From JBNAVY01 sp049700195 (GTDB lineage Bacteria > Bacillota > Thermoanaerobacteria > Thermoanaerobacterales > Thermoanaerobacteraceae): a stretch of 64,000 bases of DNA. The stretch spans positions 14,417 through 78,416 of the forward strand of contig JBNAVY010000006.1 of assembly GCA_049700195.1 (NCBI GenBank), read 5' to 3'. A program made the position numbers and the translations under genes. Positions 52,788-60,931 of this stretch are shown here, one piece after another; position 1 is the stretch's first letter; each line of letters begins with the position of its first letter. The notes under the pieces were generated by a model that saw only the letters and a list, made by a program, of their open reading frames with translations, made no database searches and was not told the origin of the DNA.

Positions 52788-53512
52788 ATACAGTTTTTAA
52801 TATAAAAAATCTCTCATATTCATATGGAAATAAAATCAATGCGCTTTATGATATAAATTTTGAAATTTTTAAAGGTGAAATTCTTGTAATTTTAGGTGCA
52901 AATGGAAGTGGTAAATCTACTCTTTTAAAGTTAATTGATAATCTTATTCTTCCTGATAAAGGCGAAATATGGGCTTTTGGTACACTTTTAAATGACAAAA
53001 TACGATATGATGAATATGAATTTAGAAAAAAAGTTGGTTTTGTTTTTCAGGATTCTGATGCACAACTTTTTAACAGCACAGTTTTTGATGAAATTGCTTT
53101 TGCACCTCTTCAAATGGGTCTGCCTAAAGAAAATGTTAAAAATGCAGTTAATGATATAATCAATTCTTTTGAAATAGAAAAATTAGCCTCAAGACCTCCA
53201 TATAGATTGAGTGGAGGAGAAAAAAAGAAAGTAGCTTTAGCTTCTGTTATTATAATAAAACCAGAAGTATTGCTTTTAGATGAACCAACTAATGGATTAG
53301 ATCCAAAATCAAAAAAATGGCTTATAAAAAAATTACAATTACTTCATAAAGACGGAACAACTATTGTTATTGCAACACACTATCTTGAAATGGCTTCGAT
53401 GCTGGCTGATAGAGTAATAATAATGAATGAAGAACATTCAATAGAAATTATAGGAGAGCCAAATACAATTTTAAATAATACAGATCTTCTTTTAAAAGTA
53501 AATTTAATTTAA
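52784..53512 (+). CDS. nikO: ECF transporter ATPase CbiO/NikO
   Basis: A 242-residue EcfA-type ATPase with Walker A GANGSGKSTLLK, Q-loop VGFVFQDSDAQLFNSTVFDE (typical of ECF ATPases), signature RLSGGEKKKVALASVI, Walker B VLLLDEPTNGLDP and switch His in VIATHYLEM. It starts at TTG 52784 after AAGGAGGA. It drives nickel uptake with the preceding subunits and is followed by a strong terminator. Confidence 0.94.
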   Translation: MNTVFNIKNLSYSYGNKINALYDINFEIFKGEILVILGANGSGKSTLLKLIDNLILPDKGEIWAFGTLLNDKIRYDEYEFRKKVGFVFQDSDAQLFNSTVFDEIAFAPLQMGLPKENVKNAVNDIINSFEIEKLASRPPYRLSGGEKKKVALASVIIIKPEVLLLDEPTNGLDPKSKKWLIKKLQLLHKDGTTIVIATHYLEMASMLADRVIIMNEEHSIEIIGEPNTILNNTDLLLKVNLI

Positions 53513-53550
53513 AAAAACAGTGTCATATTAATCCATGACACTGTTTTTTT
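53511..53550. terminator. Bidirectional terminator between nikO and feoB
   Basis: Perfect 15-bp arms 53511-53525 and 53536-53550 (A7 then CAGTGTCA) around a 10-nt loop, with seven T at the end in both directions. It serves the nickel operon and the convergent feoAB operon. Confidence 0.92.
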
Positions 53551-53553
53551 AAA

Positions 53554-55524
53554 TTAAATTCTAATTAGAATCTGATTTAATATACCCCCAATAAATATTG
53601 CTCCAAAAACTTCTATAAAAACGATTATCCATGTTTTTTTCCATCCAATCGTCCTTTTTAATGCTGCAATTGTTGCAATACATGGTATATATAACATTGT
53701 TACAACACCAAAAACGAGCATTTGTCTTGGATTTAAAATCTGATTTATATGAATAGTCCCAGATAAAGTCAATAGCATTATAAGGGTAAGTTCTTTCCTT
53801 AATATACCAAAAATTAAAACTACTCCAACAATAGAAGGCAATCCAAGCCAAGTTACAATTATAGGATCCATTACATAAGTTACATATTTAAAAATACCTG
53901 TATATTTTAAAATTTCTAATACAAAGCTTCCTATAATAATAATCGGAAGTGCTACATATATAAAATCTTTTATCCTGAACCAAATTTGTTTTAGCGTTGG
54001 CTTAAGTGCTGGCATTCTATAACCCGGTAACTCCATAATTAAATCATAGGGTTTACCTGGTGCAATTTTATTTGCAAAGTAAGCCGCAATGTAGACTACA
54101 AGTACATCTAAAGCAAAAACTGCAATTGCATATTGTGGCCCCATAAAAACACCTATAGTTCCTAAAATAATTACAATTCTTGCTGAACATGGAACTAATG
54201 TGGACATAAAAGATGCAATAAAAATTTCTCTATCTGTTTCAAGTATTTTTGTACCTAAAACAGCAGGTACATTACAGCCAAAACCCATTAGTATTGGTAT
54301 TAGGGCTTTCCCATGCAATCCAACTTTGTGCATGACTTCGTCCATTAAAAATGCTATTCTAGCTAAATAACCTGTATTTTCTAAAATAGATAAAAATACA
54401 TAAAAAGGAAAAATGTACGGCAGTACTATTGTAATAGCAGAAATAAGTCCTTCCGCAAGTCCATTCCACAAAATATCCTTATACATATCCGAAATATGCA
54501 AATTATACACAAAAGGCTTAAATGTATCAAAAAAATCTTCTAAAACTCCAGAAAAATATTCACCAAATTTAAATATTCCATAAAAAGATGAAAAAACTAT
54601 AACAAGCATAAAAATATATCCCCAAATTTTATGAAGAGCAATATTGTCCAAAATATCGTTCCATGTAAATTTGTTGTGTATTATAGAAACTGTTTCATCT
54701 GCTATTTGAGACGCAATCTTATATCTATCTTCAGTAATTATTGTATTCAATGATGAATTAGTATTTGATTTTAAAGCTTCTATTACCTTTTGTACTTCTT
54801 CAAATGCTTTTAATCCGTCCGGCTCATTTTTTAATTTATCAATTATATCTGTGTCTTCTTCAATAAGCTTTAGAGACAACCATAATGGATGAAATAAATT
54901 AACTATATTTAAATTATATTTTAAAAGTATTTCATAAATTTTTTTTATAGAATCGCTTACTTCGCTTCTATATTTTAAAATTTTTTCATCATTTATATTA
55001 TATTTTTTTATATCTATATCTTTTTTTTCTTCAATACTGTCTAAGGCTCTTTTTACTAGCTCTTCAAGCCCTTTCCCTTTAGTAGCAATAGTTTTTATAA
55101 CTGGTATCCCTAAAAGTTTTTCTAATTTTTCAACATCAATATCAATTCCCTTTTTTATTGCATAATCTATTTGATTTAAAGCTATAACCATCGGAACATG
55201 TAATTCCATAAGCTGTATTGTAAAAAACAAATTCCTTTCCAAATTAGATGCATCTACAACATTTATAATTATATCAGGTTTATCAAAAGCTATAAATTCT
55301 CGAGATACAATCTCTTCTTGAGAATATGCTGATAGTGAATAAATACCAGGTAAATCTATAACTTTTATAGTTTTACCTCTAAATTTTAAAATTCCTTCTG
55401 CTCTTTCAACAGTTTTACCAGGCCAATTTCCGATTATTTGAGTTAATCCAGTTAATTGATTAAAAATAACGCTCTTACCTACATTAGCGTTCCCAGCTAA
55501 AGCTATCACAACTTCATTTTTCAT
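53554..55524 (-). CDS. feoB: Ferrous iron transporter FeoB
   Basis: A 656-residue FeoB. The N-terminal G domain has [16 protein letters not shown] (residues 11-18 are G1), [16 protein letters not shown] (G3) and ALNQIDYA (G4), followed by a GDI-like helical domain. The membrane part contains two Gate motifs including [18 protein letters not shown] and [14 protein letters not shown]. It imports Fe2+ across the membrane. FeoA is encoded 22 bp upstream in the same operon. Slightly shorter than some FeoB proteins but complete at both ends. Confidence 0.96.
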   Translation of the reverse strand: MKNEVVIALAGNANVGKSVIFNQLTGLTQIIGNWPGKTVERAEGILKFRGKTIKVIDLPGIYSLSAYSQEEIVSREFIAFDKPDIIINVVDASNLERNLFFTIQLMELHVPMVIALNQIDYAIKKGIDIDVEKLEKLLGIPVIKTIATKGKGLEELVKRALDSIEEKKDIDIKKYNINDEKILKYRSEVSDSIKKIYEILLKYNLNIVNLFHPLWLSLKLIEEDTDIIDKLKNEPDGLKAFEEVQKVIEALKSNTNSSLNTIITEDRYKIASQIADETVSIIHNKFTWNDILDNIALHKIWGYIFMLVIVFSSFYGIFKFGEYFSGVLEDFFDTFKPFVYNLHISDMYKDILWNGLAEGLISAITIVLPYIFPFYVFLSILENTGYLARIAFLMDEVMHKVGLHGKALIPILMGFGCNVPAVLGTKILETDREIFIASFMSTLVPCSARIVIILGTIGVFMGPQYAIAVFALDVLVVYIAAYFANKIAPGKPYDLIMELPGYRMPALKPTLKQIWFRIKDFIYVALPIIIIGSFVLEILKYTGIFKYVTYVMDPIIVTWLGLPSIVGVVLIFGILRKELTLIMLLTLSGTIHINQILNPRQMLVFGVVTMLYIPCIATIAALKRTIGWKKTWIIVFIEVFGAIFIGGILNQILIRI

Positions 55525-55546
55525 AATTATGCTCCTCTTTTGACTA

Positions 55547-55786
55547 TTACATTTTTACATATATCTTAGATACCAAACCATGACCAATAACTAGGTGCGA
55601 ATTACGAACAATTAGTTCTACCGGACCTCTCATAGGACCCTTTCTTATTACTGTAACTTTAGTACCTGGCACAAGACCCATTTCATTTAAACGCTGAGCT
55701 GCATTTCTCCCAGCTTTAATAACCGCTATTTCAACTTCATTATTTTCCATAACATCAGCAAGATTTATAATAGTATTTTCTCCCAT
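55547..55786 (-). CDS. feoA: Ferrous iron transport accessory protein FeoA
   Basis: A 79-residue SH3-like FeoA domain protein: IAVIKAGRNAAQRLNEMGLV, PGTKVTVIRKGPMRGPVELI, and the terminal VIGHGLVSKIYVKM. It is a small cytosolic partner of FeoB needed for Fe2+ uptake. Length is standard. First gene of feoAB; a candidate Fur box sits at its promoter. Confidence 0.94.
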   Translation of the reverse strand: MGENTIINLADVMENNEVEIAVIKAGRNAAQRLNEMGLVPGTKVTVIRKGPMRGPVELIVRNSHLVIGHGLVSKIYVKM

Positions 55787-55806
55787 TTATATATAACCTC
55801 CATAAC

Positions 55807-55821
55807 TGAAAACAATTATCA
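55807..55821. promoter_or_regulatory. Candidate Fur box of feoAB
   Basis: On the minus strand TGATAAT-T-GTTTTCA resembles the 7-1-7 Fur box TGATAATnATTATCA (one half perfect, the other 5 of 7). It lies just downstream of the -10 box, near the expected start site. Confidence 0.5.
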
Positions 55822-55834
55822 ATATCTCTATAAG

Positions 55835-55864
55835 ATTGTAACATTACTTGTAGCTAAATGTCAA
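55835..55864 (-). promoter_or_regulatory. Sigma-A promoter of feoAB
   Basis: On the minus strand a perfect TTGACA (55859-55864) and TACAAT (55835-55840) are 18 bp apart, about 50 bp upstream of feoA. Confidence 0.65.
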
Positions 55865-55918
55865 TAAAAACAGCTCTTTAGCTTCAAAATTTTAATTTTA
55901 CTTTATATAATTAAATTA

Positions 55919-55947
55919 TTGAAATATATTTCTTTTTATATTATAAT
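55919..55947 (+). promoter_or_regulatory. Sigma-A promoter of the small ORF-aminotransferase unit
   Basis: TTGAAA (55919-55924) and a perfect TATAAT (55942-55947) are separated by 17 bp, 33 bp upstream of the 32-codon ORF. Confidence 0.7.
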
Positions 55948-55980
55948 TTTAATAAATTATTTTTAGGAGAGTGCATATTT

Positions 55981-56079
55981 ATGGATAATAAATTTGATAT
56001 AGTTAATATTTTGTCCAAAAAACTTTTTACATTTAACAAGGAAGTTATAAATAGCAACCAAATGGTGTTAATATTATGA
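55981..56079 (+). CDS. 32-codon ORF translationally coupled to the aminotransferase gene
   Basis: An ORF from ATG 55981 to TGA 56077-56079, preceded by AGGAGAGTG, encoding MDNKFDIVNILSKKLFTFNK followed by 12 more residues. Its stop overlaps the aminotransferase start as ATGA, and the aminotransferase has no convincing ribosome-binding site of its own inside it (GGTGTT only). It may be a leader ORF that couples translation, or the decayed remnant of a regulator: in related clostridia an Lrp/AsnC gene often precedes this aminotransferase, and its first 14 residues resemble such N-termini. No function should be assigned to the peptide. Confidence 0.55.
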   Translation: MDNKFDIVNILSKKLFTFNKEVINSNQMVLIL

Positions 56080-57242
56080 ACACAGACAAATATATATCTA
56101 ATGTAGTAAAAAGCATACCACCGTCCGGAATTAGAAAATTTTTTGACCTTGTAACAAATTCAAAAAACATAATATCCTTAGGAATAGGAGAACCAGATTT
56201 TGTAACACCATGGGAAATAAGAAGAGAAGGCATTGACTCACTAGATAGAGGTAGCACAACATACACCTCAAACTTAGGCTTGCCCGAACTTAGAATCGCC
56301 ATATCCTATTTTTTAAAGACCCATTATAATTTAACCTATGACCCTGAAAAAGAAATAATGGTAACTATTGGTGCCAGTGAAGCCATTGACCTTGCTCTGC
56401 GAGCTCTTTTAAATGACGGTGACGAGGTTTTAGTACCTGAACCGAGTTATGTATCATATGCCCCCTGTGTAACTCTGACAAGAGGTGTCCCTGTGTTTGT
56501 ACCTACTGACGAAAAAAATAATTTTATAATAACTCCTCATGACATAAAATCAAAAATAACCCCAAAAACAAAGGTATTAATCCTTCCTTACCCCAATAAC
56601 CCTACAGGTGCTATTATGAAAAAAGAAGAATTAGAAGAAATTGTAAATATAATAATAGAGCATGATTTAATAGTAATTTCTGATGAAATATACAGTGAAT
56701 TAACTTATGAAGGAAAGCACGTAAGCATAGCCTCACTTCCGGGCATGAAAGAAAGAACAATACTTATAAACGGTTTTTCTAAAGCTTTCGCCATGACAGG
56801 TTGGAGACTTGGATATATTGCAGCAGAACACGGATTCATTGAAGCGATGAATAAAATCCATCAGTACACAACTATATGCGCTCCAATAACAGCACAATAT
56901 GCAGCTATAAAGGGTATATATCAATGTGAAGAAGACATAGTAAAAATGAGAGAAACCTATGATAAGAGAAGGAAATTTATTGTAAACGGATTTCGCGAAA
57001 TAGGCTTTGACTGCTTTGAGCCAAAAGGAGCTTTTTATATTTTCCCGTCAATAAAAAATACGGGTATGACTTCACAGGAATTTTGTGAAAAACTCTTAAA
57101 AGAAGAAAAAGTAGCTGTAGTACCAGGAGACGCATTTGGTCCAAGCGGTAACGGATTTATTCGTGTATCATACGCATATTCTATAGATAAAATCAAAATA
57201 GCACTTGAAAGAATAAAACACTTCGCTGAAAGAATATTGTAG
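56076..57242 (+). CDS. Class I/II aminotransferase (aspartate/aromatic type)
   Basis: A 388-residue fold-type I PLP aminotransferase: IISLGIGEPDFVTPWEIRRE, YTSNLGLPELRIAIS, LPYPNNPTGAIMKKEEL, VISDEIYSEL, the Schiff-base Lys in LINGFSKAFAMTGWRLGYI, and the C-terminal Arg in NGFIRVSYAYS that binds the substrate carboxylate. It is of the AspC/PatA subgroup; aspartate, alanine, aromatic or a broad range of amino acids are possible donors. It starts by ATGA overlap with the upstream 32-codon ORF and ends at a strong bidirectional terminator. Confidence 0.92.
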   Translation: MNTDKYISNVVKSIPPSGIRKFFDLVTNSKNIISLGIGEPDFVTPWEIRREGIDSLDRGSTTYTSNLGLPELRIAISYFLKTHYNLTYDPEKEIMVTIGASEAIDLALRALLNDGDEVLVPEPSYVSYAPCVTLTRGVPVFVPTDEKNNFIITPHDIKSKITPKTKVLILPYPNNPTGAIMKKEELEEIVNIIIEHDLIVISDEIYSELTYEGKHVSIASLPGMKERTILINGFSKAFAMTGWRLGYIAAEHGFIEAMNKIHQYTTICAPITAQYAAIKGIYQCEEDIVKMRETYDKRRKFIVNGFREIGFDCFEPKGAFYIFPSIKNTGMTSQEFCEKLLKEEKVAVVPGDAFGPSGNGFIRVSYAYSIDKIKIALERIKHFAERIL

Positions 57243-57249
57243 TCCTATC

Positions 57250-57304
57250 AAAACTAAAAGGAATCCCCTTTCATTTCAAAAAAGAAAGGATTCCTTTTAG
57301 TTTT
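57250..57304. terminator. Bidirectional terminator between the aminotransferase and DUF1028 genes
   Basis: A 15-bp perfect stem (57250-57264 with 57290-57304) continues, after a two-base bulge, as CCTTTC/GAAAGG. T-rich ends occur on both strands. Confidence 0.88.
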
Positions 57305-57324
57305 ATAATACTAAAATTAATTTC

Positions 57325-58197
57325 TTACTGTTCCTTTACTTTTTTTCTTAAATAATTCAATACATTTATATCAATGACATCACCTTCACAAATTCTTTCT
57401 TCAAAATTTTCCCATCCACAAAAATCTTTATACGCTTCTTTTGTGTATTCATCATACTTTCCTGTTATTTTTCCCTTATAATAGCCTAATTTTTTAAGAG
57501 ATTCCTGTATTTCAGCAGCCAATTTCTCATCTACTTTTACCATTTCTTCAGGCTTCGTTTTACTAAAATATAATTCATGCAAATCTAATAAATGAGATAA
57601 TTTAGCGATTGGATCAGGGTCATCATCAACCCTAAGGTCAATATATCTATCATTATATCCTCCATAGCTTCCTTTTTCTTTAACAATAAGCAAAGATGCC
57701 GATTGTCTACCTCTTCTATCTCCTCCTGCATTTTGAGCTGCATCCAAAGCTACAACTAATCTTCGCGCAAGAGTCCCTTTCGTATTTACAAAAGTCTCAG
57801 CAAGGGCTTTTACAGTATCCTCACTTACTAATATATTACCTTGACAAGAGAAATTTTCTCCCACAATATGACCTGCCCAATCAAAGCATCTTTTGCCAGT
57901 AAAAGCAGCAGCATTTCCTTTTGTATCTACTATACCTACCTGTCTATCTTCTCTATCTGGATCTAATGCAAGCAATGCATCAAGAACTTGTTGTGCAGAA
58001 TATCCCTTCTCAAGAAGTTTGATGCCTATTTCTCCAAAATCAAGATTAGCCAATGCCTGTGTAGCTATCGCGCCTGCTCCAGCTTTTGCCCAACCGACTG
58101 CAGAACCTACTGCCAAAAATTTTGATTGAACTGCTACACCTAATTCACCAGTTTGAGGATCACGCGCGACAATAGAAAATGTTGAAATTCTTCTCAT
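57325..58197 (-). CDS. DUF1028 Ntn-hydrolase-like protein with C-terminal peptidoglycan-binding-like domain
   Basis: A 290-residue protein. Residues about 1-205 are a DUF1028 domain (RRISTFSIVARDPQTGELGV, VQSKFLAVGSAVGWAKAGAG, QALANLDFG, DAAQNAGGDRRGRQSASLLI, DLRVDDDPDPIAKLSHLL), which has an Ntn-hydrolase-type fold. Residues about 220-285 match a small peptidoglycan-binding-like domain (AEIQESLKKLGYYKGKITGK, YTKEAYKDFCGWENFEER). There is no signal peptide, so it should be cytosolic. ATG 58195-58197 after GGAGGAAA is a better start than the TTG two codons upstream. It follows the OPT transporter by 21 bp, suggesting it hydrolyses an imported peptide or amide; the substrate is not known. Confidence 0.85.
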   Translation of the reverse strand: MRRISTFSIVARDPQTGELGVAVQSKFLAVGSAVGWAKAGAGAIATQALANLDFGEIGIKLLEKGYSAQQVLDALLALDPDREDRQVGIVDTKGNAAAFTGKRCFDWAGHIVGENFSCQGNILVSEDTVKALAETFVNTKGTLARRLVVALDAAQNAGGDRRGRQSASLLIVKEKGSYGGYNDRYIDLRVDDDPDPIAKLSHLLDLHELYFSKTKPEEMVKVDEKLAAEIQESLKKLGYYKGKITGKYDEYTKEAYKDFCGWENFEERICEGDVIDINVLNYLRKKVKEQ

Positions 58198-58218
58198 AAA
58201 CAATTTCCTCCTTTATTT

Positions 58219-60096
58219 TCAATTCTCTTCAACTTTAGAATTGCTATAAAGCGTATAAGCAATTATTGATATGAGAACCAATCCTACTATTGATGCTATT
58301 CCATTACTTAAAATTCCACTTCCTATTGCAATTTTTTCGGCTACCCCTGCCGTGGTTAATAAAGCAAGTAAAACACCTACCAAAGCATCTCCTGCAACAA
58401 GTCCTGATGCATATAATGTACCACTTTCGATTCCTTTGTTCCTATATTTTTCTACAAGCGTTCTTACAAAACCTCCAACAAATATTGGAACTGATAAATG
58501 TACTGGTAAATATAATCCTATCGCAAATGGTAAAGAAGCTATACCCATTAGTTCCACAATTACTCCTATAGCTGCACCAATAATTAATAGTCCCCACGGC
58601 AAGTTGCCAGAAAATACTCCTTTAACTAACACCGCAATTACAGCTGTAGCAGGGGAAGGCAATTCACTACTTCCAATATGATATGCGTTATTTAACAAAG
58701 TCAGCACAAAACCTGACATACCAGCAAAGATAAGAATACCAGGTATCATTATAATCTGCTGGGCCTTTGGAGTGGCACCTACTATAAAACCTGTTTTTAA
58801 ATCTTGAGAAGTGTCACCAGCAATTGCAGCGGCAACTGTTACAATAGCACCAATAACAACGGTTGTAACCATCCCCTTAATGCCTGTATAGCCTATTGAT
58901 TTCATAATAATGGCACTAATGAATATGGTTGCAATCGTCATTCCGGAGACAGGATTAGATGAACTTCCAACAACCCCAACTATTCTCGAAGAAATAGATA
59001 CAAATAGAAATCCAAAAATTGCTGTAAGAAATGCACCTAATATATTCATTTCCATTTGAGGTATTAAAGTAATCAAAATAACTATTGCTAAAAATATCGA
59101 TACAATATAAGGAAATGGTATATCTCTTTCTGTACGCAAAGTATTATTTGAAGTAGATGTTCTTATTTTAGAAAAAGAACTTAAAATAGCATCTTTTACA
59201 ACAGGAAGCGCTCTGAAAAACTCCACTAGTCCTCCAACAGTTAATGCTCCTGCTCCGATATATTGAATGTAATCTGTCCACATTCCCCATGCATCCAATT
59301 GAGAAATGGGAGTTAACGAAGGAAAAATTGGTGTATTTACATTAGCTCCAATAAAAGTTAAAAGAGGAATAATAACTACCCAAGCTAGCAAACCACCAGT
59401 TAGTATTATTGCTGAAACTTTATAGCCTATTAAATAACCTACACCTACAAGAGATGGAAGAATATTAGCACCAATAACTCCTCCAGGAAGTTTTGGTATT
59501 GATGTTTCAATAACATCTGGAAAAAAGCCAAGACCAGATTGTATTAATCTGTATATTGCAGCAATTATTCCACCTTTAAACACCATCTTAGCAGATACAC
59601 CGCCCTTATCACCTGCGATAAGAATTTCTGCGCAAGCCGTACCTTCAGGATAAGGTAGGATTCCATGCTGCTCTACAATTAAGTATCTTCTGTAGATAAC
59701 CATTCCAATTACGCCTAAAATTCCTCCAAATAAAGTTATTAATGAGATTAATAACATGGAAGGAATATAATCAAGAAAATATAGTGCTGGTATACTAAAT
59801 ACCACACCTGCCGCGGCAGCTTCACCAGCAGAAGCTAATGTCTGAACTATATTGTTTTCTAAGATAGTACCTCTTTTTAAGACTCCTTTTAATATCGACA
59901 TAGACACTACAGCAGCTGGAATAGATGCACTTACAGTCATACCAACCTTAAGGCCAAGATAAGCATTTGCTGCTCCAAAAATAATAACAAGTATTATCCC
60001 TAAAATTACAGAAGTAGGTGAAATTTCTGGTAAATAAACATCTGCTGGTACATACGGTTTAAAACTTTTATCCTTTTTTAATACATCATTTTTCAT
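58219..60096 (-). CDS. OPT family oligopeptide transporter
   Basis: A 625-residue transporter with about 14-16 hydrophobic helices. Family segments include FGAANAYLGLKVGMTVSASI, GTILENNIVQTLASAGEAA, LPYPEGTACAEILIAGDKGG, AAIAGDTSQDLKTGFIVGAT and SGTLYASGLVAGDALVGVLL. OPT proteins are proton-coupled importers of small peptides (or metal chelates in plants and yeast). AGGGGGAAA precedes the ATG. It is cotranscribed with the DUF1028 hydrolase and has a promoter covered by GCTA-N3-TAGC operators, with an Lrp/AsnC regulator encoded next door, so it is probably induced by amino acids or peptides. Confidence 0.92.
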   Translation of the reverse strand: MKNDVLKKDKSFKPYVPADVYLPEISPTSVILGIILVIIFGAANAYLGLKVGMTVSASIPAAVVSMSILKGVLKRGTILENNIVQTLASAGEAAAAGVVFSIPALYFLDYIPSMLLISLITLFGGILGVIGMVIYRRYLIVEQHGILPYPEGTACAEILIAGDKGGVSAKMVFKGGIIAAIYRLIQSGLGFFPDVIETSIPKLPGGVIGANILPSLVGVGYLIGYKVSAIILTGGLLAWVVIIPLLTFIGANVNTPIFPSLTPISQLDAWGMWTDYIQYIGAGALTVGGLVEFFRALPVVKDAILSSFSKIRTSTSNNTLRTERDIPFPYIVSIFLAIVILITLIPQMEMNILGAFLTAIFGFLFVSISSRIVGVVGSSSNPVSGMTIATIFISAIIMKSIGYTGIKGMVTTVVIGAIVTVAAAIAGDTSQDLKTGFIVGATPKAQQIIMIPGILIFAGMSGFVLTLLNNAYHIGSSELPSPATAVIAVLVKGVFSGNLPWGLLIIGAAIGVIVELMGIASLPFAIGLYLPVHLSVPIFVGGFVRTLVEKYRNKGIESGTLYASGLVAGDALVGVLLALLTTAGVAEKIAIGSGILSNGIASIVGLVLISIIAYTLYSNSKVEEN

Positions 60097-60144
60097 TTCA
60101 ACTTTCCCCCTTTATTATTTTACTTTATTAAATTTTTTGATAAA

Positions 60145-60213
60145 AAATAATAGATATTGATGATTTTATGCTACATTAGCAACAATATCTATTATTTATT
60201 GCTAATATAGCAT
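60145..60213. promoter_or_regulatory. Interleaved inverted repeats at the OPT promoter (candidate Lrp/AsnC operators)
   Basis: Two long inverted repeats interlock in the order A-B-A'-B'. A (60145-60158) pairs with A' (60183-60196) perfectly over 14 bp. B (60168-60182) pairs with B' (60199-60213) at 14 of 15. B and B' are each palindromic themselves, GCTA-CAT-TAGC and GCTA-ATA-TAGC, centred 31 bp apart (three helical turns). B' covers the -10 box of the OPT promoter. Confidence 0.65.
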
Positions 60214-60232
60214 ATTTAAAGATAACTGTCAA
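60204..60232 (-). promoter_or_regulatory. Sigma-A promoter of the OPT-DUF1028 operon
   Basis: On the minus strand TTGACA (60227-60232, perfect) and TATATT (60204-60209) are separated by 17 bp. The start site near 60197 gives a leader of about 100 nt that contains the inverted repeats. Confidence 0.75.
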
Positions 60233-60321
60233 TAATCATCTAAAAATATTAAATGTTTTATTTTTAGCAGTAAATTAATTAAAGTTAATATAAGAAGTAT
60301 TTTCTTAATTTTGACCAAAAT

Positions 60322-60356
60322 AAAAACATGGCACTATAAATTTCCGCCATGCTTTT
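60322..60356 (-). terminator. Terminator of the Lrp/AsnC regulator gene
   Basis: On the minus strand a hairpin with stem GCATGGC/GCCATG (60346-60351 with 60327-60332) and A-rich left flank is followed by TTTTTATTTT, about 30 bp after the stop codon. Confidence 0.75.
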
Positions 60357-60380
60357 AGACAAAATATTTTTCTTCTTTGT

Positions 60381-60833
60381 CTAAACTTCATTCATCCAAT
60401 TGTATGTATCCTTGAAAAGTTTAAGTTCTATAGATAAGTCACATTCTTTAATTCCTTTCATTTTTGCCAAATCTTCAGTCATAAACTTTATCAAATCAAC
60501 ATTTGATTTCATATATATTTCTACAATTAAATCATATCTTCCAGCTGTATAAGCAATAAATCTCACTTCTTTTACTTTGGCAAGTGCTTCCGCAACTTCT
60601 TGTAAATAAACTAAATCTACTTTTAAACAAAGAATAGCCATTACCTCAAACCCAACTTGTTTGGGGTCTGGAATAGCAACAACACGTAAAATATTATTTG
60701 CAACCAATTGATTATATCTTAATCTTACAGTGCTCTCTGGTTTGCCTAATTCATTAGATATTTCTCTAAATGATTTTCTACCATCCGTCTGCAGAATTCG
60801 CATTATCTCAAAATCTAGCTCGTCAAATTTCAT
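60381..60833 (-). CDS. Lrp/AsnC family transcriptional regulator
   Basis: A 150-residue feast/famine regulator. The N-terminal helix-turn-helix has DELDFEIMRILQTDGRKSFR and EISNELGKPESTVRLRYNQL; the C-terminal RAM (ACT-like) effector domain spans about 65-145 (VGFEVMAILCLKVDLVYLQE, FIAYTAGRYDLIVEIYM). It should bind an amino acid or peptide-derived ligand and act as dimers or octamers on paired palindromes. The OPT transporter promoter 170 bp downstream carries such paired palindromes, making that operon its likeliest target. It has its own terminator. Confidence 0.92.
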   Translation of the reverse strand: MKFDELDFEIMRILQTDGRKSFREISNELGKPESTVRLRYNQLVANNILRVVAIPDPKQVGFEVMAILCLKVDLVYLQEVAEALAKVKEVRFIAYTAGRYDLIVEIYMKSNVDLIKFMTEDLAKMKGIKECDLSIELKLFKDTYNWMNEV

Positions 60834-60931
60834 TAAAAAACCCCTCTCACAAAAATATACGTCAAGCTAACAATTAATAAACTTAATATAAATTCTTGTT
60901 CTTTTAATTTCTTCTATTTTCTTTTATCTTG

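Noticed and set aside
57325..58197. DUF1028 protein as a secreted wall hydrolase
   Set aside because: Despite the peptidoglycan-binding-like domain there is no signal peptide or membrane segment at either possible start.
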